A DNA stretch of 64,000 nucleotides from Talpa occidentalis (lineage: Eukaryota; Chordata; Mammalia; Eulipotyphla; Talpidae), in NCBI RefSeq assembly GCF_014898055.3, contig NW_023604861.1:83176399-83240398 (forward strand). The letters are read 5' to 3'. The notes beneath the pieces are model-generated. The model was given only the letters and a program-made list of their open reading frames with translations, was not told the DNA's origin and ran no database searches. Both the position numbers and the translations under genes were made by a program. Positions 42,531-53,491 of this stretch are shown here, piece after piece. Position 1 is the stretch's first letter, and each line of letters begins with the position of its first letter.

Positions 42531-43244
42531 AAGACACAGTGGGTCTGTGGGCCCTTGGTTTTGCCTGCCTTCATGGTGTACCTGGGCCCCAGCTCTGGCA
42601 GTGTTACCTTAGGAAATATTGACCAATTGACCTCTCTCTCTCTGCTCCCCCTCTTTTCATTTCCCTGTTGATAAACCTTTTATTAACATTTCTCTATGTG
42701 CTTGCCCTTGGGTCTTGTCCTGAGTTTTTTCAAACATGCAGGTGAGGACTCACACCTGGGCCATCCCATCTCCCTTTGGGGTTGCCCTGTAATAGAGGGC
42801 CCTCAGCCTCATTCTTAGGCCGCTGTCATCAAGCCATCATATCCGTTTCATCCCAGGTGACTTCTAACTCTGCGTCCCCTTCTAGAATCAAGCTTCTTTG
42901 GGAAAACTTTGATCAATACCAAGTTTTCTTAGCACACAGTCTTAAACTTTAGAAGTAAGGTCCCGATTCATTGGAGAGGGGTTTCATATCACGTACAGTA
43001 GACCCCATCTCTGGGCAGTAGGGCCTTATCTTCCGATTCAACCAGAGCTGAGTTTGAATTCTGCCTATCCAGCTTTGTCCAGCTGGCAAACTCACCTCAT
43101 GATTGCAGACTTTAGTTTCCTAACCTCCAGAGTGGAGGTCATAGACCCTCTGCTACCTACATGAAAGTGTTCAGCCTCCTAGGATTTCAAGGGAGTCCTG
43201 AGGACGATTCTAATCCTGCATTTCCCCATATGTGTGCTTAGATC

Positions 43245-43520
43245 AGGTGTATTATCTGCGACTGCCATTCAGAATAGTACAGACTGGGGGCTTAAACAAC
43301 TGAAATTTATTTTCTCAAAGGTCTGGAGGCCAGACATCCAAGATCAAGGGTGCTGTGAGGGTTGGTTTCTGGTGAGGCCTCTCTCCCTGTGGTCACGTAC
43401 CTTCTGTCCATGTAAGAATGTGCATAGAAACAGAGAGCTCTGGTGCCTCTTATTCTTCTTATAAGAACATCAGTCCTATGGGGTCAGGGCCCCGTTCTCA
43501 TCACGTATTTGACCTTGGGA
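43245..43520 (-). mobile_element. MaLR-type solo LTR fragment
   Basis: Read on the plus strand it has 'GACTGGGGGCTTAAACAACT', 'GAAATTTATTTTCTCAAAGG', 'CCAAGATCAAGGGTGCTG', 'GGTTTCTGGTGAGGCCTCTC' and 'CTTCTTATAAGAACATCAGT'. This is the reverse complement of mammalian MaLR (MLT1/MST-like) LTRs. No internal coding region remains. The ends are approximate. Confidence 0.7.
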
Positions 43521-43770
43521 CTCATTGTGGCTGATCTTGCTGTCAGTGCTTTCTGGAGCTCTATTTTACACCTACTGCCCTCATTGACTGCGGCACAGCA
43601 TTTCCTAAGGGGAGTACCTATGGGCAAGGTCAGCATCCCTGCTCTATCTGGATAATGGAACAGTAGCCAGGGGCATTTTCCTGGTTAACACGAGATCTCC
43701 AGTGAGGGATCTTAGTTTGTGACATTCGAGCACTGGGTGAGGTTCTCAAACTTACTTATAAACTTTTAAG

Positions 43771-43880
43771 TTTCCTTCCCTCCTCCTTTGCCTCTCTTCC
43801 TTCTTTCTTTCCCTCCCTCTCTTTTACCCTCCTCTCTCTCCCACTTCTTCCTCCTCCCCCTTCCTCTCTCTTCTGTCTTT
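43771..43880. repeat. Polypyrimidine tract, about 110 nt
   Basis: The plus strand is almost wholly C and T, with only a few interrupting purines. It is a degenerate CCTTCC/CTCTCT low-complexity run able to form triplex DNA. Confidence 0.85.
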
Positions 43881-45499
43881 AGCTGTACCCTTGATTAGCT
43901 TGCCACTCAGAGCAGTTCAGACCTGGTTCCTGGAGGGCCCCTCGCTCCCATCCTCTACCATCACGCCTTTGCTGCGTTTCAGTTGCAGCCTTGCCTGGAG
44001 ACTGAGTGATGGACAGCTTCAGTGGGGTAACCCTTCATCTCCCCCTTTCACCTTTCATCCATGATTCCAAACCCCTTTGCTGAAATTGGTAGGGTTCTGG
44101 AAGTCATGGTCTAGGGCCTTTGGTCTAAGGCCTGAGAGCCAGCACCACTGCGTGACCCAGAAGCTTCTTAGAAATGCAGCCTCAGGTTCCACCGAGACTT
44201 CCAGCACCAGAATCTGCATTTAGCAAGCTCCCAGCTGGTTTATAAGCAGGCTCATTAAGGTTGGAGAAATACTAGTCTGGAGCAGTGACCTTCGGCGCCG
44301 CAGGCTAAGACCCATTAGTGGGTTGTGAAAACCGGGCCATGAATTGCCGTCAGTATCAAAAGACTAAAAGGGTAGAGCTGAAAATAGAGGATGCGCTGAC
44401 TCAATAAGGGCAAGTGTTTTGGGGGGAAATTATGTCTTCTGGGTTGGGACACAAAATGGGTGTCAATATCAAAAAGTTTGAAGACAAAGTTCCAGTGGCC
44501 CTCAAGGGTGGTGAAGCAGGGGACTGGCTGTGGTGACATCTGACTGGAGCCGCCTACCCCCTCCCCACCTGGCCTCACCTCAACTACCCTGGACGCCAAA
44601 GAGTTTCCTGTCACCGACCACACACACCTTGTCACCACACCCTGTGGCCCAATGCCTGAGCTTTGGGGTGTGGAGGGGGAGAGCTGGAACCAAAAAGAGT
44701 GACTTTTAAAATAGGTTCTTCTCTGCGTTTATTTTTCCCCAGTTCCTTCTCCCCCTTCCTTTTCCAGCTCCTTGCCTGGTTCCTCCTTCTCCTTCTCCTG
44801 TTCCAAGCTGAAAGGAAAAGCCAAGTCCAGCTCATTACAGACTAAATCTCCCTCCACAGGGCAGATTTCTCCTTCCCAAGGCCCCTCACCCCATGCTGAG
44901 GAGTCAAAATAACCCAGCTGACCCCATGCCTGCAGGGCACCCCCTCTCTTGGCAGCCAGCCACCAGCCCTACCACTGCCAGAAAATTTATCTGATCTTTG
45001 AACCTAGCACTCCCCTGGAGATAAAACTGAGCAACTGCTAAAAGCATCGGGGCTGCCATAGAGTGGGGGCATGCAGGGGTGAGCAGGGTGGCTGAGAAGG
45101 CAGGACACCCCAGGGACAGAGGGACTGGGAGGTCAGGGGCTTCTTCTGGCCCTTTCTCCCTCCTTTCACCCTCAGTCCCTGGCTCAAGGCCAAAATGGGA
45201 AGGTCTGAAAATCTATCAGGAGCGCGTCCCTTTGGATGTCCATCATCGTTATCATCACTACTGCAGATGAAACAGGATGATTGGCTGTTCCTTTTTGCCT
45301 GAAGTTGTTCATACCTGTTGCCTGGGTATAATTCATTGGGTCACTTTCACTCCCAAAAGTTCACCAATTTGGATTTTAAATGATCTCATTGAACTAGATA
45401 AGAAAACTAAAGAAAACTTTGCTGAAGGTCATGCAGCTGATAAACAGTTCGGCTTAGACTTGACACAAATCACATGCTCATCCCAAAATGCTTCACAAG

Positions 45500-45598
45500 C
45501 TTCCCAGGGTGCCTTGTTCCCTTCCCGGGGTACCTCATTCCCTTCCCAGGACGATGCACACCTTTCCAGGATCCCTCAGCCTTACCGGGATGCTTTCC
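45500..45598. repeat. Degenerate 21-bp minisatellite
   Basis: Three 21-bp units start with CTTCCC(A/G)GG at 45500, 45521 and 45542. Shorter related units of 19 and about 17 bp follow at 45563 and 45582. Because 21 is a multiple of three, both strands show repetitive open frames (FPG- and PGKG-type) that are a by-product of the repeat. Confidence 0.8.
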
Positions 45599-45970
45599 CA
45601 GGATTCCTCGCTTTCTGCTTCTCTCCCCACCTGGCAGGAGGGTTAGTGTGGGTTGGAGCAGGAGACCATATGCTGGAATCCCAGGCCCCTGTGGGTCCTG
45701 AGAGCCAGCGGAGGGACCCAGGTCACCCTCTAGCAACCTTTCCTAGCTTCAGGGTGCAGCAGACCTCAAAGAAGTTTCTGAAGTTTCAGATTTCACTTTG
45801 AGGGTAGGTAGGGCTGAGATAAAGTTTGAAGTATGTAACTCAGGCAGACAGGATATTTTCTCAGGTTGCTCTTTGTCTTCTCCCCTCAGGCTTGCTCAGA
45901 ATCCTGGCTGTTGGAAACCTGAACTTCCTTGGGGTAGATGACACAAGTTTCCCCTTCCTTTTCTCTGTAG

Positions 45971-45972
<2 letters not shown>

Positions 45973-46017
<45 letters not shown>
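45973..46017. repeat. (GT)n microsatellite
   Basis: There are about 22 uninterrupted GT units. Confidence 0.95.
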
Positions 46018-46018
<1 letters not shown>

Positions 46019-46475
46019 CATCTGTGTAGGGTGAGTGAGCTTGGTGGACCTGGCAGTTAATGGTAGGGTGGGGAAGCAAGGCCTTTGCATACTGAGGGCC
46101 CCGGGTTCTGTGGCAGGGTTTTGGGACAGAAGGACAATATTAGCTACAGGTGATACGTGCTGGCAGGAACTTAGATTAGGCATTGGGATAACAACTTTGA
46201 GGCACAAAGTCTCCCAAAGTCTCCTGGTACCCTTGTTCCTCCCTGCTACCCATGGGTACTGACCTGTTGATAGTTTTCTGGCTCTTTCAAGGCTACTGGC
46301 CGCAGACTCAGGAGACCCAGGATCTTCTCCAACTGAACCCAAGCCTTGAAATTTTGCTGAGGATCTGCCACATCCAGTGCAAGGACTGCAGGAAACACAG
46401 AGGAGTGGGTACTGAGAGTGTTCCACCAAGAAAGAAGCACATTGCTGGCCAGGGACAGAAGAGCAGCATGTTCTC

Positions 46476-46478
<3 letters not shown>

Positions 46479-46514
<36 letters not shown>
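46479..46514. repeat. (AC)n microsatellite
   Basis: There are 18 AC units, followed by degenerate CA-rich sequence to about 46645. The orientation is opposite to the GT array at 45973-46017. Confidence 0.95.
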
Positions 46515-46515
<1 letters not shown>

Positions 46516-47564
46516 GGCAAGCATGTAGACACAACCACTGTGCAATCTGCATAATCTGTGCACACACACCCCAAACATGCACGTGTTCATCTCTACCCAA
46601 CTACATACACCCCCATACACTTGCAAACACACAATCACACACACATTTAGAGGCATGTGTAGGCCCATCCATGTGTATACTATACACATGCCCTGTGTAG
46701 CTGATGCTCAGATGTGCAGTGCCCCCTGGCCACCATGTGGGAATGGGAATTGTCCCTGGCCATGAGACAAGGGGGATGGAGAGCGCTGAGAACAGCAGCT
46801 GTGCGAAAAGTGAACATCGCGGCTCACAGTGACCATGGGAGGGTAGGTTTACTTAGAATATAGAGTGGCAAAAAGGTGGGGAGATAGATGACCAGGCTCC
46901 CCTCAACCAGCCTCTGCCCCGCTCTGTCCACTCAGTGTTCCAAGGAATGAATTCTTGCCCCTTTTGCCTGATCCCTCTTCTCCTGAGTCATTGGGAGAGA
47001 ATTAGTTACCTACAAAAATCAAACTGATTCCAGACTTCTCCTGGATGTATGCAAGTCAGCAAAATCTTATTGAAACAAGTCTATACTTGTTCCCACTGAA
47101 TTTTGAATTTTGTTAGGGGAAGCAAGGGACAGGTCTTGTGTCTACTATTCTTTGGAAGGTCAGGGATAGAAGCTACCTGGTGACCCTCTTAGAGGGCCCT
47201 TGTTTTGAGAATCCTGGGTGAAAGCTCTTTGAAAACCCAAGTGGATCAGTCTGATGGCTTCCTCTGGGAGGTGGGGCTGGGCCTGGCAGGATTAGAGTAA
47301 GCAGAGAGAAGAAGGCCTGCTTAGTGAGGAACTTCAGGGCAAGAGCCCAGACACCAAGTCAACTGTGTGGTTCTTTCAGGTGTTCCAGAAGGTTCTTCTT
47401 GCCTGGGAGTGGTCACTCAGGTCCTCCTTGTAGCAGGTTGCCCTGGGTCACCTGGGACAGACCTTCTTCCTCCTGACCCACATTCAAGTGTAGGTCCTGA
47501 GGCTGTACAATGAAGTGTGCATTCCACAAACTCTATTAAGAAGTCAGAGTTCAGTCTGTTGTCA

Positions 47565-47712
47565 GGGTCAGGGTCAGTTTTGCAGCCAGGGTCAGGGTCA
47601 GCTTTGTGGCTAGCAACAGAAGTTGGTCTTGGAATGGGTCTGAGTCAGTGTCAGGGTCAGTGTGTGGCCACACTGTGGTCAGCCTGAGGTCACATTGTTG
47701 TGGCCAGGGTCA
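47565..47712 (+). promoter_or_regulatory. Cluster of GGGTCA/AGGTCA half-sites (candidate)
   Basis: RGKTCA hexamers occur at 47565, 47571, 47589, 47595, 47654, 47687 and 47707, all on the plus strand, including two back-to-back pairs (GGGTCAGGGTCA). It may be a decayed minisatellite built on GGGTCA. The hexamer is also the nuclear-receptor half-site, but function is only inferred. Confidence 0.4.
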
Positions 47713-47734
47713 GGGGTGAGCATGACGGTGAAGT

Positions 47735-47790
47735 GTTTCTCCTCAGTGTGACCGATGTGCCAGTTTCTGGGACCAGGCCCGTGACTTCAC
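47735..47790 (+). repeat. Possible MaLR fragment
   Basis: The 22-base string at 47756-47777 (TGTGCCAGTTTCTGGGACCA and two more bases) is identical to 49029-49050 inside the LTR below. The similarity does not extend far. Confidence 0.4.
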
Positions 47791-48902
47791 AAAGCCCCAG
47801 CTTATGAGAGGTTGCCAGGCCTCTCCTCTGACAGACACGCAAACATCGTCCCACCATGAGCAGCTCTGAGTTCTGAACTCCTCGTCGAAGTCTGGGGTGG
47901 GGGGCAGGGCCAGCATATCTGCCAGGCCATATGTCCCTATAACTCCCAGTGACAGAACACATGGCTGCAGTCTGGGGGGTTTGGTGGGGGCCATGGCAGA
48001 TGGTGGCCCTGACTCTGGAGCTTGGCATCTGGAGGCCAGGCTTTGGCATGGAATGTGGCCCAAGGCAAAGGCTTTTCACATGTGACACGGCCGGTCATGG
48101 GCTGTGTGTGGGCCGTTTCCAGCAAAGCTGGGTGACAACACTCATCCCTTCCAGACCCACTCTTCATCCCCCTGAACAACCAGTGACCCCATTCAGTGCT
48201 GCTTCTCTGCCCAAGAAAAGGGCAACCAGACAGGTTTTTTGTTCTGAACTCATGCTTCTTTCAACCTGTTGTCCCAGACACTGTCCGTTCTGGAAGGAGG
48301 GGCAGGGAAAGGAGGGGGATTAGAAGGCTGGATAAAATCCAGAGAAAGGCACTCTGCTCTGGCCCAACCTCATGCCACTTCGAGTTTGCAGGGAATGGAC
48401 CTGACTGGAGGCTGGAATCCTGGGACCCTCTGACGCACGTCACCCTGACTGGCATCACTTGAGACCATACTCTCCTCAGGCCCTGATCTGGGCTCTGCAG
48501 GGAAATCAGAGCTGAGCCAGAGTCCATCCTCAAGTCTTCACACAGGAAAATATATCTAGTTCTGTGTGTAGGCTGACTGTGGTCGTCGGAGAGGGTGGGA
48601 GGGGGAAGGGAGTTGGGAAAAGTTGGAGGTCTTTGCAGATGGTAGAATGGCTCCAGTGCTCAAGGTTCTTTAGAAAATGGGGTGTCTGCATGCTACTCGA
48701 GACCAGCTATAATATGAATCTATGTGAATGAACACTTAGGAAGGAGACAGGAGACCTCCCTGGCCCCATGAACAAAGGCTTCCTTAAAGCCTAAGCAGAA
48801 ATGATGGTGACGGTGCTGCTAATTCACAACAGTAGGAGCAGTAATCATAACGGCTACTCTTTACTGAGTCCCTGCTATGTGCCTCCAAATCCTCACTGCT
48901 CT

Positions 48903-49404
48903 GGTAGGTTTAAAGCATGGCTGCAGATTCTATGACACTCTTTCCTATGAGAGGCAGATTCTGTGTCCACTCCCCTTGATTCTGGGCTCTGTGACAGCTT
49001 GGCCAACAGAATATGGTAGAAGTGACTCTGTGCCAGTTTCTGGGACCAGGTCTTAAGAAACTGGCAGTTTCTCCTTCCTGTCTTTTGGGACATTTGCTCT
49101 TGGAGCTCAGCCACCATTCTGTGAGGAAGCCAAGCAGCCTCATGGCGGGGTCAGATGTAGTTGATGCAGCCAGAGCTTCCAGCTGAAGTCCAGGCAGACA
49201 GCACCCCCTATCCCCACCCTACTGCCATACAGGTGAGCGAGCAAGCAAGCGGGACTTTAGACAGTGCCCACCCCAGGTGGCCCTCACTCATGGCGGGAGC
49301 CACTCCATGTGCTGCCAGAAGGAGCAGCGATAACCTGATCTTACCTACTGCTGCTCAAGTTGTAGTTTTGTGTGCGAAAAAAAATGAACGCTGTTGTTTT
49401 AAGC
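48903..49404 (+). mobile_element. MLT1-like MaLR LTR, left part
   Basis: It opens TGGTAGGTTTAAAGCATGGC and contains 'GAATATGGTAGAAGTGACTC', 'CTTAAGAAACTGGCAGTTTC' and 'CCATTCTGTGAGGAAGCC'. It reaches 'GCTGTTGTTTTAAGC', where a hAT element interrupts it. It is an old solo LTR of the ERVL-related MaLR group, non-coding. Confidence 0.75.
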
Positions 49405-49733
49405 CAGGGGTTGGCAAGCTGCTTCTGTAAGGGATAAGATAGTAAATATTTTAGGCTCTGAGGCCATTAGGTCTCTGTTGCAATGATTCAACTCTGTTGG
49501 AGTGCAAAAGCGGCCATGGGCAATACATCAATGACTGGGAGTGGCCATGTTGCAATCAAATTGGACGTACACTGAAATGTGAATTGCATATAATTTTCAT
49601 ATGTCATGAAATACTATACAGCTTCTGATATTTCTCCAACTCTTTAAAAACATAAAAAAAAAACAAAAACAACCATTCTTTGCTCACAGGCTGTATAAAA
49701 ACAGGAAGAAAGACATGGTTTTGCTGACCCCTG
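49405..49733. mobile_element. Nonautonomous hAT-Charlie element with 8-bp TSD
   Basis: The ends are inverted: CAGGGGTTGGCAA at the left and TTTGCTGACCCCTG at the right. TTTTAAGC flanks it exactly on both sides (49397-49404 and 49734-49741), the 8-bp duplication expected of hAT transposons. The body has 'TAGTAAATATTTTAGGCTCT'. It carries no transposase. Confidence 0.93.
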
Positions 49734-49741
49734 TTTTAAGC

Positions 49742-49790
49742 CATTAGGCTTGAGGTAGCCTGTTAGGCAGTAAGGGGAACACAACCCAGG
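49742..49790 (+). mobile_element. MLT1-like MaLR LTR, right part
   Basis: CATTAGGCTTGAGGTAGCCT then GTTAGGCAGTAA continues the LTR end interrupted at 49404. It corresponds to the usual 'TTAAGCCACTAAG...GTTTGTTA' terminus. The exact end is uncertain. Confidence 0.65.
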
Positions 49791-50159
49791 CACAACGGAT
49801 TTTGTAAAATTTATCTGAAATTGAGCTACAGGGCACTGAGAAGCTCCTTTGAGTTTACAACTATAGCAACACATTTGCAAGTGGCAGGTGGGTGGGAAGG
49901 GTGAGATTAGAATTCAAAAAAATGAGAGAAATAAGAACTGTTTGCTGCTTCCCAGCCATGTTCAGGGAAGAGAGGCTCAGGAAATGGGGGAGGGATCTCT
50001 TTTGTGGAGCTGGGACATTTTATTAGACTTCCCCAGAGCAAAATAAAATCTCCCTCCAAACCATTCCAGATCCCTTTTTTGGTTCCACATTCACTATGCA
50101 ATCTTCTGAGTAAAAGTCATCTTCTTAGGTAGTAGCAGTTGTGATTTTTATTAATTTAT

Positions 50160-50285
50160 TGGATGCTTAGTGTGTGCCAGGCACTGTTCTAATCTCTATA
50201 TGTGCACGAACGCCTTCAGTCGTCACAGTAATATTATTATCCCAAATTTGTAAAAGAGAAATTATACTCAGAGAGCTTACATTAA
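50160..50285 (-). repeat. MIR-like fragment
   Basis: 'GCTTAGTGTGTGCCAGGCAC' then TGTTCTAATC and, further on, 'ATTATTATCCCAAATTTGTA' read as the reverse complement of MIR. Confidence 0.7.
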
Positions 50286-50776
50286 AATGTAAGGCCAGTT
50301 TGATTTCTTTGGTTATTTATATTCCGCAAATGAGTGAAATCACCCCATGGCTGTCTTTCACTTCCTGGCTTATTTCACTTAGCAAAAGCATGTCAAGATC
50401 CATCCATTTTGTCCTAAAAGCACAATTATTTGGGTAGCTGAGTTGTATGAAGTGGCAGATTCTAGGCACTAGGGACAGACCCTGCTGCAGAATGACAAAC
50501 TGGCATCTTGTACTCTAGCCTGAGTGAATTTATTGTTAGTTTGTGTCTGAGATACACTGAGGCTTCCCAGCTGAGCTAAGCCTTGAAAGACAAAGGCCTC
50601 CACCTGGAAGGGCAGAGGCCCTGAGGCCTTATGTGGGGCAGAGAACACACTGGCAGGGAGGTCAGAGCTGCTAGCTGCACCTTCATCTGTGTCCCCATAG
50701 GTCCCTTCACATCTTATTTTACTTGACTTCTAGGTAGCATATATCTTTTTGCGCATAACTTTTTAAAATAACAACC

Positions 50777-50877
50777 GGCCTGTTCTGTGCCCCGCTCTGT
50801 CTCTGGCGAGTCCTCTCACCCTCCCGCGCATCTGGGCTGCACCCCGGCTCTTGTATAAATAAAATAAACCTTTAAAA
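50777..50877 (+). mobile_element. 5'-truncated tRNA-SINE fragment with TSD
   Basis: The last 101 bp of the SINE ('TGTCTCTGGCGAGTCCTCTC', 'CTCTTGTATAAATAAAATAA' and poly-A) is flanked by AAAATAACAACC at 50765-50776 and 50878-50889. It lacks the A and B boxes, so it inserted as a truncated copy. Confidence 0.9.
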
Positions 50878-51542
50878 AAAATAACAACCACTTTACTTCC
50901 TAAAGCATCATAGCGTCTGCAGAAGTATTCACTTTCCCGGCCTGATACTGATCACAATTTCTCTCATTCCTCCTCTTTCTCTTTTTCCCTTGCTCATTTC
51001 CATTAGTGGTTTGCCAATTCTGTTATTATTTTTAATATGCTATTGTGATTTATAGGAAAAAGATATTTGCGGTTTGTCAATTTAATAGTCCTTTTGAAGA
51101 CTCTGTGTTTGGCTTAGGTGACTTCTCCACGATAGGTTTGTTTTCTATTTCATCATTTTTTGCTCTTATTTCCTTTCATTATCTCTGGGTTTATTTTGGT
51201 GTTTTCCTTCTAACTTAAGAGCTGTCTTGCTGACGGCTCTATGTATCCCCAGCACCTGACGAAGAAACTCATCGCATTAGACACCCACTGGTAGCTGTTG
51301 AATGGATGAATGAGTGAATGAATATTTTACTTCTCTGTCTCCTTCCCACACCGTCTTCACCATGTCTTCTGGCTTCTACTTCCCAAGTGTGTCTCGGATT
51401 GCCCAACTACGTGCTCCTTCCATCCCCTGACGTCACGCTGCCGCTGCTGCTCACCAGGGCGTCCTCCAGTACCTCCTAGCTGGTCAGCCCCCTCCTGTCT
51501 AGGCCAGGGGCGGTCTCCATACTGTGGCTGAAGGATCCTTCT

Positions 51543-51815
51543 TCTTTTTTTTTTTTTTTTTAAAAGATTTATTTATTCAAGCACTGGGTACAGTCAGAAG
51601 TGCGGGAGGGTGAGAGAATTCACTAGAGCCAGAACGGGGAGCAGAACAGGCAGACTGACAAAATGCACTGCTGAGGGGAGCAGCAGGTGTGGCAGGAGAG
51701 GTCTGCCATGCCATGTGGTACCCTCGCTGGTGGCCAGAATCGAACTGGCAGTGCAGAGGCTGCGGGCAGCTTCGCAGCCCAGTGCTCAACTACTGTTCCA
51801 CCAGGGGAGGCCCTT
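51543..51815 (-). mobile_element. tRNA-derived SINE, full length with TSD
   Basis: On the minus strand it runs from GGGCCTCCCCTGG (51813) to TAAATAAATCTTTT plus about 19 A. AAGGATCCTTCT flanks it at 51531-51542 and 51816-51827. The pure tail marks a fairly recent copy. Confidence 0.93.
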
Positions 51816-53244
51816 AAGGATCCTTCTGAGATATAGATAGATCAGGTTGTCCCTGGTTAAAGCCCTGCAAGGGTGCCCATTGGCACTACTCTCTGCTCTG
51901 CCCACTTGCATCTCTGTCTCTCCCCTCTTGTTCTGCATGAGGCACACCATCTTCCCATATCCCCAAACCCCTTCTTGGAGCTCCTCACCCCCTCTGCCCA
52001 CCTGGCCTCCAGAGGCCTTTCTCAATCCTGTGTTCCATGAGTGATAGGGTACACCTGCAGGGGCATCTTCTGGGGTCTATTCCCTGTTGCCCATGTACCT
52101 AGATACCCCCAGTACACAGTATCTTTGTGGAATGAAGGGCCAGTGGTCCACACTAGAGGTACCCAGAGTTGACAGCACCAGACCTGCCTGTCCAGCTCCT
52201 TCGCACATACTTTGCAGCGGCCTGGTAGACACAGCCTGGGAGGCTAAGGGGTTTCTCCTGGCAAGGTCCTTGCAGAGCTGGGCAGTGTATTAGCCTTGGC
52301 CTTCAGGGTCAGTGAGAGGAGGATTGAGCACCTTCACCTTCTGAAGTGGGGCATGGCTTCCCACAAGACTACACCCAAGGGGGATTCCTTTGAATTATAA
52401 GGAGATGAATGGGGGCAAGCCAAAGAATGCTAAGCATTCCTACCCCTCCCTGGTCTTTGTGGGATCAGGCGCAGGCAGTGAAGCTTCAAGGCTCCAGACG
52501 GTAACGGGAACAGGGATCATCTTCCAGTTTCTCCATGGGACCTGATGACTCTGGTCTGCAGCAGAGGGGGATTGGGAGGAAAGCAATAGTTTGGCTTTCT
52601 GCAGCCTTGGTGATCTTGGGAGTTGAAGACTCCTGGACATGGAGGGGCTTCTTGGGGGACAGCAGCAGCAGGGCTGGAGCAAGACTTCTTCAGGTGGTTT
52701 ACGTGAGAGCCAGGGAAGGAGGCTTATCTCCACTGGGGGAGCCCTTTCTGGGACCCCCCAGGGTTGTAGGAGACATCTCTGTGTGGGCAGGAGGGCCCAA
52801 GATCTGAAATCATCTGCCTGATTTATGACTGCCATAAATCCTGAAGCACGGGCACAACTGACTCCCTCAAATTAAGAACTCAGAGCCAAGCCTCTATCCC
52901 AATTGAGCAATTTAAGGATCCTGAGAGGGAACTGTTAGGAACAGAGAAAAATTTGTCCAGAGTGTCAGACCACGCAGCATCTTGGCATCACCTTGAGACC
53001 AGGATCCTGTTCAAGGTGGGGCCTGAAGGAAGGTGAGGTCGTGGCTGACTTCTCTGGGCCACTGCTCTCGGTCTCCCGTTTGCTGGCAGACTTGCTCACA
53101 GCCTTGGGCTCCATGGCTGTCAAGGTTCTTTCAGCTACTCTCTTCCAGGCCCTGATTCTCACTTACTTTGGGAAAAGGAGATCCAAGCTGATTTGGAAAA
53201 TGCTCCCTGCAGAGGAGACTGGCATGGTGTCCAGGTCGGCAGGA

Positions 53245-53491
53245 CTATATTTAACTGGCTATATTTGCAGTCCCACTCACTTGTCCCAACCCCAGCCCCG
53301 CCTGCCACCCAGCTCCCCCCCGCAGCAGCCTGTCCTGCACCATTGGGGCCCTGTGTCGCCCTTGCTCACCCTGCTCCAGCTGTGCAATTGTGGTCTGGGC
53401 CACAGACTATTTTTTGCTTGGTGCCAAAGATTATTCAGTTATCAGGAATGTGTGTTTAAGTGGCCGTCTCCGGAACAGGGATTATAAATAG
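53245..53491 (+). promoter_or_regulatory. Pair of MEF2-consensus sites (candidate)
   Basis: CTATATTTAA (53245-53254) and TTATAAATAG (53482-53491) both satisfy YTAWWWWTAR. An E-box CAGCTG lies between them near 53377. The combination is seen in muscle enhancers, and DYSF is a muscle gene, but it lies 38 kb downstream. This is motif evidence only. Confidence 0.3.
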
